A stretch of DNA of 64,000 nt from Bacillota bacterium (GTDB lineage Bacteria; Bacillota; Sulfobacillia; JACIYH01): NCBI GenBank assembly GCA_030019365.1, contig JASEFA010000009.1:1-64000 (forward strand), given 5' to 3'. The position numbers were made by a program, and so were the translations under genes. Shown piece after piece: positions 34,094 through 42,678 of this stretch. How positions within the stretch are numbered: the stretch's first letter is position 1; each line of letters opens with the position of its first letter. The notes under the pieces are model-generated. The model was not told where the DNA came from. It saw only the letters and a list, made by a program, of their open reading frames with translations, and did no database searches.

Positions 34094-36088
34094 TCACCCC
34101 CGGGTATAGCTTCCCTCGCTGAGAAGGCCCATCATTTCAGCTTTGAATGCCCGGTCGTAGCGGCCCCGGCGGAGAGCTGTCAGCAGCCGGGGGAGTGCCC
34201 CGTCATCCCCGAAGTCCAGGGTGGGCCAGGTGGCCAGGAAAGCATCGCGCCCGTGCTTCCACGCCGCCTTGAAGTAGCGCAGGCCATCCCTGGGATCACC
34301 CGCCCGCAGAGCGCACGCACCCAGCAGGGCAAGGGCCACGGGGTGATACCGCTCGCGAGCCATCACCCGACGGCAAACCGCCTCGCACGTCACCAGGTCC
34401 CCCTGCCGCAGGCAAACCTGGCCGTACGCCACCTGGGCAGCGGTGTCCTCGGGAACCGCCCCCAGGTAGCGCTCCCAGGCTTCTCGGGCTTTGTCGGCCC
34501 TGCCCGTCCGCTGGTAGGCGAAGGCCAGCCGGCGCAGGTATCCCATGTCTTCGGGGTCCAGACGGCAGGCGTCCTCCCACCAGCGCATCGCTTCCTCCCA
34601 GTCTCCCCGCCGGGCCTGCAGCTCCCCCAGGTCGCACGCCGTGCGGGGGTCATTGCGGTTGAGAGCGTAGCCGCGCTCCAGGACCTCGCGGGCCTCCTCG
34701 AGCTCGCCCCTCTCCATGTGCCATACGCCCAGCACACGGTAGACCCCCGGGTCAGCCGGCTGCAGCCGCCGGGCGCGCTCGGCGTACTCGCGCGCCAGGG
34801 CGAAGCTCCTTCCCCCGGTGTGCACCAGGGAGGCGGCCAGGAGGATGGCCGGGTCACTGGGGTATCGGCGCACGGCCGCATCCACCGTCCGGGAAGCCAG
34901 ATCGTAGACGGGGCAATGGGCGTACGCTTCCAGGAGCAGATCGTGGAGTTGCTCGTCCAGATCAGGCGGCAACTCCAGGGTCAGGGCTTCCTCCAGTACC
35001 TCCCACGCCTCCTCCCAGCGGTCGAGGGAGGCATAGAGGTCGGCCAGAAAGACCCGCGCGTATCCTTCCTGTCTGTCCTGGCGACGGACCTCTTCCCACA
35101 GGCGGGAGGCCCCGTAGTAATCGCCCACGGCGGCATTGGCCAGCCCCAGCTTCACCTTGGCCTCAGCGTCGTCAGGATAGGCGAAAAGGAGGCGCTCCAG
35201 GTATCCCCGCGCCGCCTGGTAATCCTCCTGCTCGAGGGCCACGTTGGCCAGGGTATGCAGGGAGGGACCGTAGGCGTTCAGCCCGGAAACCGTCTTCTGC
35301 CACTCCCGCACCGCCTGCTCAACGTCACCATTCAGGTAATACACCATCCCCAGGAGGTGGCGGGCCATGGGGTACTGGGGATCGGCAAGCAAAGCCTGCC
35401 GGGCCATCAAGGAGGCGCGGTGCAGGTTCCCCAGGTGGTAGAGGTACAGCTCGCCCAGGCGGCAGTACGCCTCGGTGCAGGAGGGTTCCACCTCTACGGC
35501 CTGACGGAGGTGGGCGATGGCCTCGTTGTGACGTCCCTCCCGGATCTCCACCAGCGCCGCCCCCACCATGGCGGAGGCATCGCGCGTATAGAGCCCGAGG
35601 GCCTGCCGGAAATGATCGCCCGCCAGATCGACCCTGCCCGCCTGCAGATAAATGCGCCCGAGCAGGTTGTGGGCTTCGGCGTCCTCCCGCCCGGTGGCCA
35701 GGATACGGTGCAAAGCCCGGGCCGCCTCGTCGTAGCGGCGGAAGCGGGCATAGATGCGACCCAGCAGCTTGAGGCTCGCCGGGTCGCCGTTTCCCTTCAG
35801 CAGGGGGCGGAGGGGATCAATCACTGCGGTCATGCGCTGCTCCGTCCACTCCCGCCCCAGAGCCCCTCCCACCATCCAGTCCTCACAGGAATCCAGCAGG
35901 ACCTCCGCCAGCTGGCGACGGATGTCCGGGTTGTGGGGATCTTCATCCATCGCCTGGTATAGAGCCCGGGCGGCGTAACGGTGGTTGCCGCGGGCCAGGT
36001 GACCGGCCGCGCGGGAGAGCAGGCGGGCCACTCTCCTCTTCGTGGTTTCTCCAGTGCGTGCCTCCCGGACGCTTTCCTTCTTCTCCAA
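34094..36088 (-). CDS. Large tetratricopeptide repeat protein
   Basis: 664 residues made almost entirely of TPR helices (about 15 repeats with the W-LG-Y-A-F-A-P pattern), no signal peptide and no membrane span. Stops 4 bp before murD, suggesting an operon with murD and nth. Such proteins scaffold complexes; the partner is not evident. The start is taken as the TTG at 36088, whose nearest G-rich ribosome site is about 14 bases away; it is uncertain. Confidence 0.82.
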   Translation of the reverse strand: MEKKESVREARTGETTKRRVARLLSRAAGHLARGNHRYAARALYQAMDEDPHNPDIRRQLAEVLLDSCEDWMVGGALGREWTEQRMTAVIDPLRPLLKGNGDPASLKLLGRIYARFRRYDEAARALHRILATGREDAEAHNLLGRIYLQAGRVDLAGDHFRQALGLYTRDASAMVGAALVEIREGRHNEAIAHLRQAVEVEPSCTEAYCRLGELYLYHLGNLHRASLMARQALLADPQYPMARHLLGMVYYLNGDVEQAVREWQKTVSGLNAYGPSLHTLANVALEQEDYQAARGYLERLLFAYPDDAEAKVKLGLANAAVGDYYGASRLWEEVRRQDRQEGYARVFLADLYASLDRWEEAWEVLEEALTLELPPDLDEQLHDLLLEAYAHCPVYDLASRTVDAAVRRYPSDPAILLAASLVHTGGRSFALAREYAERARRLQPADPGVYRVLGVWHMERGELEEAREVLERGYALNRNDPRTACDLGELQARRGDWEEAMRWWEDACRLDPEDMGYLRRLAFAYQRTGRADKAREAWERYLGAVPEDTAAQVAYGQVCLRQGDLVTCEAVCRRVMARERYHPVALALLGACALRAGDPRDGLRYFKAAWKHGRDAFLATWPTLDFGDDGALPRLLTALRRGRYDRAFKAEMMGLLSEGSYTRG

Positions 36089-36165
36089 CGGTGCGTAAGC
36101 CCCCCGATAGTTTCTCCCTGCTCATTCGACGCCGACAGGCGTATCCCTCTCGGGACGGGGTCCTA

Positions 36166-36235
36166 CCGCGGCGCCACCATACCGGATCGGTGCCGCGTCT
36201 TCCGCGGCGCCACCATCCCGGATCCGTGCGGCGTC
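36166..36235. repeat. 34-bp direct repeat, two copies
   Basis: CCGCGGCGCCACCAT followed by a similar 19-bp tail occurs at 36166-36199 and 36202-36235 (period 36, three mismatches). It lies in the roughly 200-bp gap between the TPR gene and the MBL gene, where no other feature is seen. Confidence 0.8.
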
Positions 36236-36297
36236 CCGCCGCGGGTCCATCGTCCCGGTTTCAGTGTACTGCGATATCCCGCCCCTTCGTGTCATCG

Positions 36298-37038
36298 TCA
36301 TACCTGGTAGCGGCTGCCCTCGCCCGCCAGCTCCACCGGCAGTCCCGCTTCGCCCAGCGCCGCCTGGGCCTCTTCCAGCACCCTGGCCCAGTCGGCGGTC
36401 GGCCAGAGGTGGGTAAGGAGCAGCCGCCTGGCCCGGGCCCGCCGCCCCAGCCCTCCGGCCTCCCTGCCTGTCAGGTGACCGGGTGACCTGCTGCCGTCCT
36501 CGAGCAGTGTGGCCTCGCAGAGCAGGAGATCTGCCTCGGCGGCGAATCCCACCAGGGGATCGTGCCAGCCCGTGTCCCCCGTGTACACCAGCTTCCTTCC
36601 CCCGTGCTCGATGGCCATGGCGTACGTAAGGACGGGATGGGGCACGGCCAGGAACCGAAACACCATCCCCCCCAGCTCAAGCTTCTCGTCGGGGTCGATG
36701 GGCCGGAGTTCGAGCACCTGCTTGTAACGCAGGCGCTCGAACTCCTCTTCGGGCAAGGGGGGAGCATAAACGGCCAGGGGCCGCGCCCGCGTCCCCTCGG
36801 CGAGGGCTCGCTGCACAGCGTACCGCAATACCAGGAGATCGGACATGTGGTCTCCGTGCAGGTGAGAAAGAACCACCGCATCCAGGCCCCGGAAGTCCGC
36901 GTGCCGTCCCAGGTTGGACATCACCCCACTGCCACAGTCCACCAGGATCGAGGCGGGACCCGCCTGTACCAGGTATCCCGAGCAGGCTCTTCCCGCCGCC
37001 GGATACCCGCCGCAAACCCCCAGTACGGTCAGCTGCAT
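36298..37038 (-). CDS. MBL-fold metallohydrolase
   Basis: 246 residues from the ATG at 37038 (GGAGG 8 bases upstream). Metallo-beta-lactamase fold with HLHGDH (about 57-62) and a TGDTGWHD motif further on; the sequence resembles the RNase Z/PhnP/AtsA-like branch. Substrate unknown; candidates are RNA 3' ends, phosphodiesters or lactones. Lies 53 bp after argS on the same strand. Confidence 0.88.
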   Translation of the reverse strand: MQLTVLGVCGGYPAAGRACSGYLVQAGPASILVDCGSGVMSNLGRHADFRGLDAVVLSHLHGDHMSDLLVLRYAVQRALAEGTRARPLAVYAPPLPEEEFERLRYKQVLELRPIDPDEKLELGGMVFRFLAVPHPVLTYAMAIEHGGRKLVYTGDTGWHDPLVGFAAEADLLLCEATLLEDGSRSPGHLTGREAGGLGRRARARRLLLTHLWPTADWARVLEEAQAALGEAGLPVELAGEGSRYQV

Positions 37039-37090
37039 GCTTCGAACCTCCGTTTCAGCCGGTCCGGGGCGCTTCCCTGGCACCGGCGCT

Positions 37091-39070
37091 TCACATCACA
37101 CTGGGGGCTGGAATGCCCAGGATACCCAGGCTGCCGGCCATCACCCGGCGGAAGGCGTCCACCAGTGCCAGACGAAATCGCCGTTTCTCCGCTTCCGCCC
37201 CCAGCACGGGGGTGGTCTCGTAGAACCCGGTGAAGGCCTGGGCCAGCGCGTAGGCGTAATCGGCGAAGAGGGAGGGCAGGTTCAGGTCGCACGCCTTGGC
37301 CAGCACCACCGGCATCTCCATCATCTTCATCACCAGAGCCTTCTCCGCCGGTCCCGGCTCCGGCTCAGACCCGCCCGCTGCCCCAGGCGGCTCCGGCTCG
37401 GGCCCGTCGAACCCGGCTTCGGAGAGCAGCCCCCGCTCCTCGGCCCGGGCCAGGATGCTGCAGGCCCGGGCGTGGGCGTACTGCAGGTAGGGTCCGCTGT
37501 TCCCCTGCATGCTGAGGGCCTCGTGGAAGTCGAATGCCACCAGGGTATTGGGATGAAACCTGACCATGTAATACCGGACCGCCCCGCAGGCAATGGAGCG
37601 GGCGATTTCCTCCCCCCGGGCCGGCTCCAGGTCGGGGTGGCGGGCCTCCACTTCCCCGAGGGCCAGGCGGGCGGCAGCCGCCAGCAGATCCTTGGCCTTC
37701 ACCCCCACCCCCTTCCGCCCGGACATGGCCACCGCTCCGGCGTCCTCTTCCACCTCGACGCCCAGCTCCCGGGCCGCCTGGGGCGAGAGAGCAACCACCT
37801 CGTAGGCGAAGTGGATGGAGTTGCGCGCCGCCTCCTCGAAACCCAGCCGGCGCAGGGAGTACCGCAGCACGTCCTGCAGGTACTTCTGCCTCACGTCGAT
37901 GACGTTGATCACCCGCCAGGCCCGGCCAAAATCGCCCTCCTGACCGCCCGACGTGATGGATGTCCACAGGGTGCTGCCGTCCGGCTGTTCCACATAGGGC
38001 CGGTAGCGGAAGTCCTTCCCCAGCAGCCCGAACTTCCACAGCTGGTACGCTATGTCCTTCGCCGTATAGGTGGCAGTGCCGTCAGAGCGCACCAGGATCT
38101 TGTCGGGATTCTCCAGGTCGGCGAACTCGGGCAGATCGGAAAGCCTGACCACCCAGCATCCTGCGTTGGGGCCGGTCTCTTCCCTCACCAGCGTGCCCTG
38201 CACCCGTAGCTTCTCGAAGGCATGGCGGAAGAAGCCGGCCCGCAAGATGTCCGACTCCCAGGTGAGGAGGTCGTAGTAGATCCCCAGGGGCCACATGGTG
38301 TGAAGGTGCTCCCTCACGATGCCCTCCGCCACCTCCCGGGCGGTGCGCGCCACCTCATTGTCCCCTTCTTCGATGAGGGAGAGCACCCGGCGCCGGTACT
38401 CCCGCGCCTCGGGGTCCCGCTCGTACAGCTCCTGCACCTCGGTGTAGAGGTCCCAGCAGAAATAGTCGAACGGTTCGTCCGGGCGCGGGCGGTGGTTCAG
38501 CCGGTGCAGCCCCACCACGATGTCGGCCACCTGCACCCCGGTGTCGTCGATGTAGTTCTGCACCTCCGCCCGGTATCCCCGCGCCCGGTAGAGACGGGCC
38601 AGGGTATCTCCCAGGCAGGCGTTGCGCAGGTGGCCGATGTGCGCTGCCTTGTTGGGGTTGATGTTGGTGTGCTCGATCACCACCTTGGGCCCGGTACCGG
38701 CCTTGCTCCGTCCGTACCTCTCCCCGCGTTCGGCCACCTGGGCCAGGAACTCCCCGGCCACCTTCGCCGCGTCCAGCCGGAAGTTGACGTATCCGGGGGC
38801 GCTGGCCGTCACCTCCCGCACCCAGGGGAGCTCACCCCCGGAGATGCGGGCGCCGATGCTCTCCGCCACCTGCCGGGCCATCTCCACGGGCGGTCGCCGC
38901 AGCACCCGGGCCAGGGTCAGGCACACCGGAGAGGACAGATCCCCGAACTCCTCCCGGGGCGGGGTTTCCAGCCCCACCTCCTCCGGCGCCAGTGCGGCTC
39001 CCAACCCCTTCACTGCCCCCGCCAGGGCCTCCCGCAACGCCTCCTGTAGACTCGCCAGGTCCAGTTTCAC
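37091..39070 (-). CDS. argS: Arginyl-tRNA synthetase
   Basis: 659 residues, longer than the usual 550-580 because of an acidic Pro/Gly-rich insertion of about 30 residues (around 555-585). HIGH motif AHIGHLRN (about 145) preceded by NINPNKA, degenerate KMSKS (MSGRKGVGV, about 452), N-terminal Arg-tRNA synthetase domain and C-terminal DALR anticodon-binding domain. GTG start at 39070. Confidence 0.95.
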   Translation of the reverse strand: MKLDLASLQEALREALAGAVKGLGAALAPEEVGLETPPREEFGDLSSPVCLTLARVLRRPPVEMARQVAESIGARISGGELPWVREVTASAPGYVNFRLDAAKVAGEFLAQVAERGERYGRSKAGTGPKVVIEHTNINPNKAAHIGHLRNACLGDTLARLYRARGYRAEVQNYIDDTGVQVADIVVGLHRLNHRPRPDEPFDYFCWDLYTEVQELYERDPEAREYRRRVLSLIEEGDNEVARTAREVAEGIVREHLHTMWPLGIYYDLLTWESDILRAGFFRHAFEKLRVQGTLVREETGPNAGCWVVRLSDLPEFADLENPDKILVRSDGTATYTAKDIAYQLWKFGLLGKDFRYRPYVEQPDGSTLWTSITSGGQEGDFGRAWRVINVIDVRQKYLQDVLRYSLRRLGFEEAARNSIHFAYEVVALSPQAARELGVEVEEDAGAVAMSGRKGVGVKAKDLLAAAARLALGEVEARHPDLEPARGEEIARSIACGAVRYYMVRFHPNTLVAFDFHEALSMQGNSGPYLQYAHARACSILARAEERGLLSEAGFDGPEPEPPGAAGGSEPEPGPAEKALVMKMMEMPVVLAKACDLNLPSLFADYAYALAQAFTGFYETTPVLGAEAEKRRFRLALVDAFRRVMAGSLGILGIPAPSVM

Positions 39071-39255
39071 TCACTCCCTTGCCGTCGCCAGACCGACGGG
39101 TCGCCGCCCGCCCTCCGGTGCGAACTATTCCTCGGGACCGGAGGACAACCACCGGTATTCTAGCCAAGTTCATCATGGCACTCAAGCACCAGTACAGGGG
39201 CGCGGATGGCGCAGGTGCGGAACGGCATGGGCGGGCTGGTGCGGGGCAGGCGCGC

Positions 39256-39283
39256 TTGACAAGAAGGGTGGAGACCATAATCA
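39256..39283 (+). promoter_or_regulatory. Promoter of the DUF1646 transporter gene
   Basis: TTGACA (39256-39261), 16-base spacer, TAATCA (39278-39283). The start near 39290 gives a leader of about 155 bases that contains three 27-bp repeats and a hairpin, unusually long for this window. Confidence 0.65.
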
Positions 39284-39305
39284 TGTAGGGGACAAAAGGG
39301 GAGTC

Positions 39306-39386
39306 GGGCAGGCCGGCGCCCCCCGCAGGAGAGGGCAGGCCGGCGCCCCCCGCAGGAGAGGGCAGGCCGGCGCCCTCCCCCAGGAG
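39306..39386 (+). repeat. 27-bp tandem repeat, three copies, in the transporter leader
   Basis: Units at 39306-39332 and 39333-39359 are identical (GGGCAGGCCGGCGCC then CCCCGCAGGAGA); the third (39360-39386) differs at a few bases near its end. Each contains a self-complementary GC-rich core and an AGGAG that resembles a ribosome site. A further perfect hairpin, CGGGCTC/GAGCCCG, follows at 39387-39404. Confidence 0.92.
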
Positions 39387-39446
39387 CGGGCTCCCGAGAG
39401 CCCGGCGGACTGCCGCCCACCAAGGTCGCGAGGAGTGAGACAAGAG

Positions 39447-40463
39447 ATGCTGGCGGGTCTGGTCGCCATCCTGGTGCTGGTCCTGGTACTTCCATTTGCC
39501 GTACGTCGGGTAGAAGAAAACCTGGAAGCGTTTCTGTTCGTGATGGGGGTGGCGGCCACCCTGGTCTCCCGTACCCTCAGCGTGCACCTGGTCCTGCACG
39601 CCCTGCGCGAGCCCCTGATGATCACCACGGCCGTCTTCGTGGCCGGTCTGCTCTTCAAGGTGTTCGAGAAGCAGGTGGGGGCGACGGTGGGGGGATCCGT
39701 GAACAGGCTGTCCCTGCCCCTCTTCGCGGCTCTGGTGGTGTTTGTGCTGAGCCTTCTGTCCAGCATCATCACCGCCATCATCGCTTCCCTGGTACTGGTG
39801 GAAATCGTCAACCTGCTCCCCATCGACAGGAAGGAGAGAGTATCCTTCACCGTGGTGGCGTGCCTGGCCATCGGCCTGGGAGCCGCCCTCACCCCGGTGG
39901 GTGAACCCCTTTCCACCATAGCCACGTCCAAGATGGGACAGGGGTTCTGGTACCTGGCCCGGCTGCTGGTCAAGGACATCTTGCCGGGCATCGCCGTGCT
40001 GGCGGCCTTCTCCGCTTTCCTGCTGCGCAGGCGGGTGGTTACCCGGGAGGGAAATCACCGGGAGACCCCGGCAGAAACGTACCGTGACGTCATCGTCAGG
40101 GCCGTGAAGGTGTACCTCTTCGTGATGGCCCTGGTTCTCCTGGGCGAAGGGTTCAAGCCGTTCATCGACATGTACGTGCTCCGGCTGAGTCCCCCGCTTC
40201 TCTACTGGGTGAACACGATTTCCGCGGTCGTGGACAACGCCACCCTTACGGCAGCCGAGATTACCCACGAGATGACGAATGCTCAGGTGCGGGCCATCCT
40301 CATGGGCCTGCTCATCTCAGGGGGCATGCTCATCCCCGGCAACATCCCCAACATCATCTCGGCGAGCAAGCTCGGCATCGGCAGCCGGGAGTGGGCCCGT
40401 ACCGGCATCCCTCTCTGCCTGGTGCTGCTCGTCGGATACTTCCTGATCCTCTTTGTGCTCTGA
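39447..40463 (+). CDS. DUF1646 family membrane transporter (predicted cation antiporter)
   Basis: 338 residues with about nine membrane segments. It matches the DUF1646 branch of the ion-transporter superfamily (LGAALTPVGEPLSTIATSK, VVDNATLTAAE, LISGGMLIPGNIPN motifs, the last with the paired Asn-Pro pattern). Known DUF1646 genes are linked to sodium homeostasis and in several bacteria are preceded by the DUF1646 RNA motif, a sodium riboswitch class. ATG at 39447; GTG at 39435 is an alternative. One of the few plus-strand genes; its end faces the SASP-like gene and overlaps its frame by 147 bp. Confidence 0.87.
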   Translation: MLAGLVAILVLVLVLPFAVRRVEENLEAFLFVMGVAATLVSRTLSVHLVLHALREPLMITTAVFVAGLLFKVFEKQVGATVGGSVNRLSLPLFAALVVFVLSLLSSIITAIIASLVLVEIVNLLPIDRKERVSFTVVACLAIGLGAALTPVGEPLSTIATSKMGQGFWYLARLLVKDILPGIAVLAAFSAFLLRRRVVTREGNHRETPAETYRDVIVRAVKVYLFVMALVLLGEGFKPFIDMYVLRLSPPLLYWVNTISAVVDNATLTAAEITHEMTNAQVRAILMGLLISGGMLIPGNIPNIISASKLGIGSREWARTGIPLCLVLLVGYFLILFVL

Positions 40464-40769
40464 CCCCGGCCGGGCCGGAGTCGCTGCCGCCGGGGGCGGC
40501 TCCCGCGGCGCGGGTGCCCGGGTGCGGTGGTAGAGCAGGCCGCCCAGGCGTCCTGTCTCGGCGGCGCTCAGCCCGCCCCACCCGCGCGCCTGCACTTTCT
40601 CCCAGAGTCCCAGCTCCCGGGCGATGGCCTCCTTCAGGGGGGCGAGGGGATCTTCCTTCTTCTTGCTGGCAGGCACCGGCTCCCACCCCCCTTCCCGGCC
40701 CTCGCGGGGAAACCCCGCTTGCGGGCGCTGCTTCCGCCCTCCAGTCTCCCCGAGGTATCCCCGGCCCAT
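40317..40769 (-). CDS. Alpha/beta-type small acid-soluble spore protein-like gene with antisense 3' extension
   Basis: 150-residue frame. Residues about 36-85 match the alpha/beta SASP pattern: KEAIARELGLWEKVQ, then GWGGLSAAETGRLGGLL, as in the shorter Clostridia-type SASPs that coat spore DNA. The remaining 65 residues have no SASP similarity and read the antisense of the end of the DUF1646 gene because no stop intervenes. ATG at 40769 with GGAGG about 11 bases upstream. The SASP match is an inference from the motif; a shorter gene would need a missed stop. Confidence 0.6.
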   Translation of the reverse strand: MGRGYLGETGGRKQRPQAGFPREGREGGWEPVPASKKKEDPLAPLKEAIARELGLWEKVQARGWGGLSAAETGRLGGLLYHRTRAPAPREPPPAAATPARPGSEHKEDQEVSDEQHQAERDAGTGPLPAADAELARRDDVGDVAGDEHAP

Positions 40770-40804
40770 CCATCACCCGCCCTCCAGCATATGGCCGGCA
40801 GCCC

Positions 40805-40868
40805 GGCCGGAGGCGATCGCCGACGGCAGGACGCCCATCTATGCGGCGGCCGGAGGTGATCGCCGACG
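40805..40868. repeat. 21-bp direct repeat, two copies
   Basis: GGCCGGAGGCGATCGCCGACG at 40805-40825 (quoted here as GGCCGGAGG and GATCGCCGACG) and the same with one change at 40848-40868, between the SASP-like gene and the ABC exporter gene. Confidence 0.75.
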
Positions 40869-40881
40869 ACATGGCGCCCGG

Positions 40882-42678
40882 CTAGACGGCGGCAGGGGGA
40901 ACGGCGGCGAACTGCATCTGGTAGAGGCGGTGGTACATGCCGCCCCGGGCCAGGAGATCCTGGTGAGTGCCCGTTTCCACTATGCGCCCCCCGTCCAGGA
41001 CGTAGATGCGGTCGACATCCCGCACCGTGGAGAGGCGGTGGGCGATGACGATGGCAGTGCGCCCCTTGAGCAACCGGCGCAGGGCCTCCTGGATGAGGGC
41101 CTCGGTATAAGGGTCCACGCTGGCGGTAGCCTCGTCTAGCACCAGGATGGCCGGATCGGCCAGCAGGGCACGGGCGAAAGCCAGGAGCTGGCGCTGCCCC
41201 ACGGAAATGCGGGCCCCCCTCTCCCCCACCTCGGTGTCGTACCCCTGGGGAAGCCGGGAGATGAAAGCGTCTGCCCCCACGGCGCGGGCGGCATCCTCCA
41301 CCTCCCGATCGGAGGCGCCCGGCCGGCCGTAGCGGATGTTTTCGCTGATGGTGCCCGAGAAGGCGAAGTTCTCCTGCAGGACCACTCCCATCTGGCGGCG
41401 CAGGGAGGCCAGGGTGACGCGCCGGACGTCGTGGCCGTCCACGGTGATGCGCCCCTGCTCCGGGTCATAGAAGCGCGCCAGCAGGCTGATCACCGTGGTC
41501 TTGCCCGCCCCGGTGGGCCCCACCAGGGCGATGGTTTCCCCCGGCCGCGCCTGCAGGTTGATGCGGTGCAGTACCTCCTGACCGGGCTCGTAGGAGAAGC
41601 TCACGTCCTCGAAGCTGACGTGCCCCCGCACCGGGGGTAATTCCAGGGCATCAGGGGCGTCCTTCACCTGGGGCTCCGTGGCCAGGATCTCCAGGATGCG
41701 CTCCATGGACACACCGGCCGAAAGGAACACGCTGTAGATCTGGGTTATCTCCCTGATGGGCATGAAAAACCGGGTGAGATAGTTCAGGAACGCCACCACC
41801 GTGCCCAGGGGGATTTGCCCCAGGAAGATGAGGTGGCCACCGTACCAGACCAGCACCGCCGAGCCCACCGCCCCCACCAGCTCCACCGCCGGGTAGAATG
41901 CCGACTCCAGGGCGGCGGCCTGCACGTTGGCCCGGAAGTTACGGGCATTGATGTCGTCAAACCGCTCCGCATTGACATCTTCCCGGGAGAAGGCCTGGGT
42001 TACCCGCACGCCCGAGATGGACTCCTGCAGGTTGGCGTTTACGTCGGCTATGCGCCGTCTCACCCGGTGGAAGGCCTGCACCAGCCTGCCCTGGAATCCC
42101 CAGGTGAGCAACAGGAGGAGGGGGAGAACCGTGAACGAAGCCAGCGCCAGGGGGGCGTCGATGCGCAGCATGACATAGATGATGCCCGCTATGCTCGTGA
42201 GGTCCCCCAGCGTGCTCACAAGACCGGAGGTGATGAGCTGGCTCAGGGCATCTACGTCGTTGGTGACCCGGGACATCACCCGGCCCACCTGGGTGCGGTC
42301 CCAGAAGTCGGGGCCCAGGCGGAGAAGGTGGGCGAAGAGACGCTGGCGCACGTCGAAGACGATAGTCTGTCCCACCCGCGACATGATGTACACCTGGGCG
42401 TACAGGGCCAGCCACTGGAGGAGGTAGGCGGCGAGGTAGAGCGCACCGGCACCCAGCACCCCGTGCAGGTTCCGGGCCGGGATGTACCGGTCGATGACCA
42501 GCTTGATCAGGTACGGCCCGGGCAAGCCCAGGGCGGCCACCAGGAGCACCAGGGCGGTGGCCAGCGAGAGCGGGCCCAGGTGAGGTCGCAGCCAGCGGGC
42601 CAGCTCCCGGTAGGTGCGGCGGCTCACCTGGGAGAGGCGGGCATCGGCGTCCAGGGCGTCATGAGGTCCGAACCACAT
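40882..42678 (-). CDS. ABC exporter subunit (YheH/LmrD-like, transmembrane plus ATPase)
   Basis: 598 residues: six-span ABC membrane domain (about 30-330) fused to a nucleotide-binding domain with Walker A GPTGAGKTT (about 386), a non-canonical signature ISVGQRQ, Walker B LVLDEATASVD and H-loop AHRLS. The ATG at 42678 lies in the end of the partner gene (20-bp overlap). The altered signature is common in one half of heterodimeric exporters such as YheH. With the partner it probably exports drugs or lipids. Confidence 0.9.
   Translation of the reverse strand: MWFGPHDALDADARLSQVSRRTYRELARWLRPHLGPLSLATALVLLVAALGLPGPYLIKLVIDRYIPARNLHGVLGAGALYLAAYLLQWLALYAQVYIMSRVGQTIVFDVRQRLFAHLLRLGPDFWDRTQVGRVMSRVTNDVDALSQLITSGLVSTLGDLTSIAGIIYVMLRIDAPLALASFTVLPLLLLLTWGFQGRLVQAFHRVRRRIADVNANLQESISGVRVTQAFSREDVNAERFDDINARNFRANVQAAALESAFYPAVELVGAVGSAVLVWYGGHLIFLGQIPLGTVVAFLNYLTRFFMPIREITQIYSVFLSAGVSMERILEILATEPQVKDAPDALELPPVRGHVSFEDVSFSYEPGQEVLHRINLQARPGETIALVGPTGAGKTTVISLLARFYDPEQGRITVDGHDVRRVTLASLRRQMGVVLQENFAFSGTISENIRYGRPGASDREVEDAARAVGADAFISRLPQGYDTEVGERGARISVGQRQLLAFARALLADPAILVLDEATASVDPYTEALIQEALRRLLKGRTAIVIAHRLSTVRDVDRIYVLDGGRIVETGTHQDLLARGGMYHRLYQMQFAAVPPAAV

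Noticed and set aside
39176-39288. Short frame (37 codons) starting with MALKHQYRG upstream of the DUF1646 gene
   Set aside because: It overlaps the predicted promoter, lacks a ribosome site, and has no recognisable pattern.
40354-40885. Other overlapping frames in the SASP-like region as genes
   Set aside because: They are Pro/Arg/Gly-rich without motifs or ribosome sites, as expected of shadow frames in GC-rich DNA.
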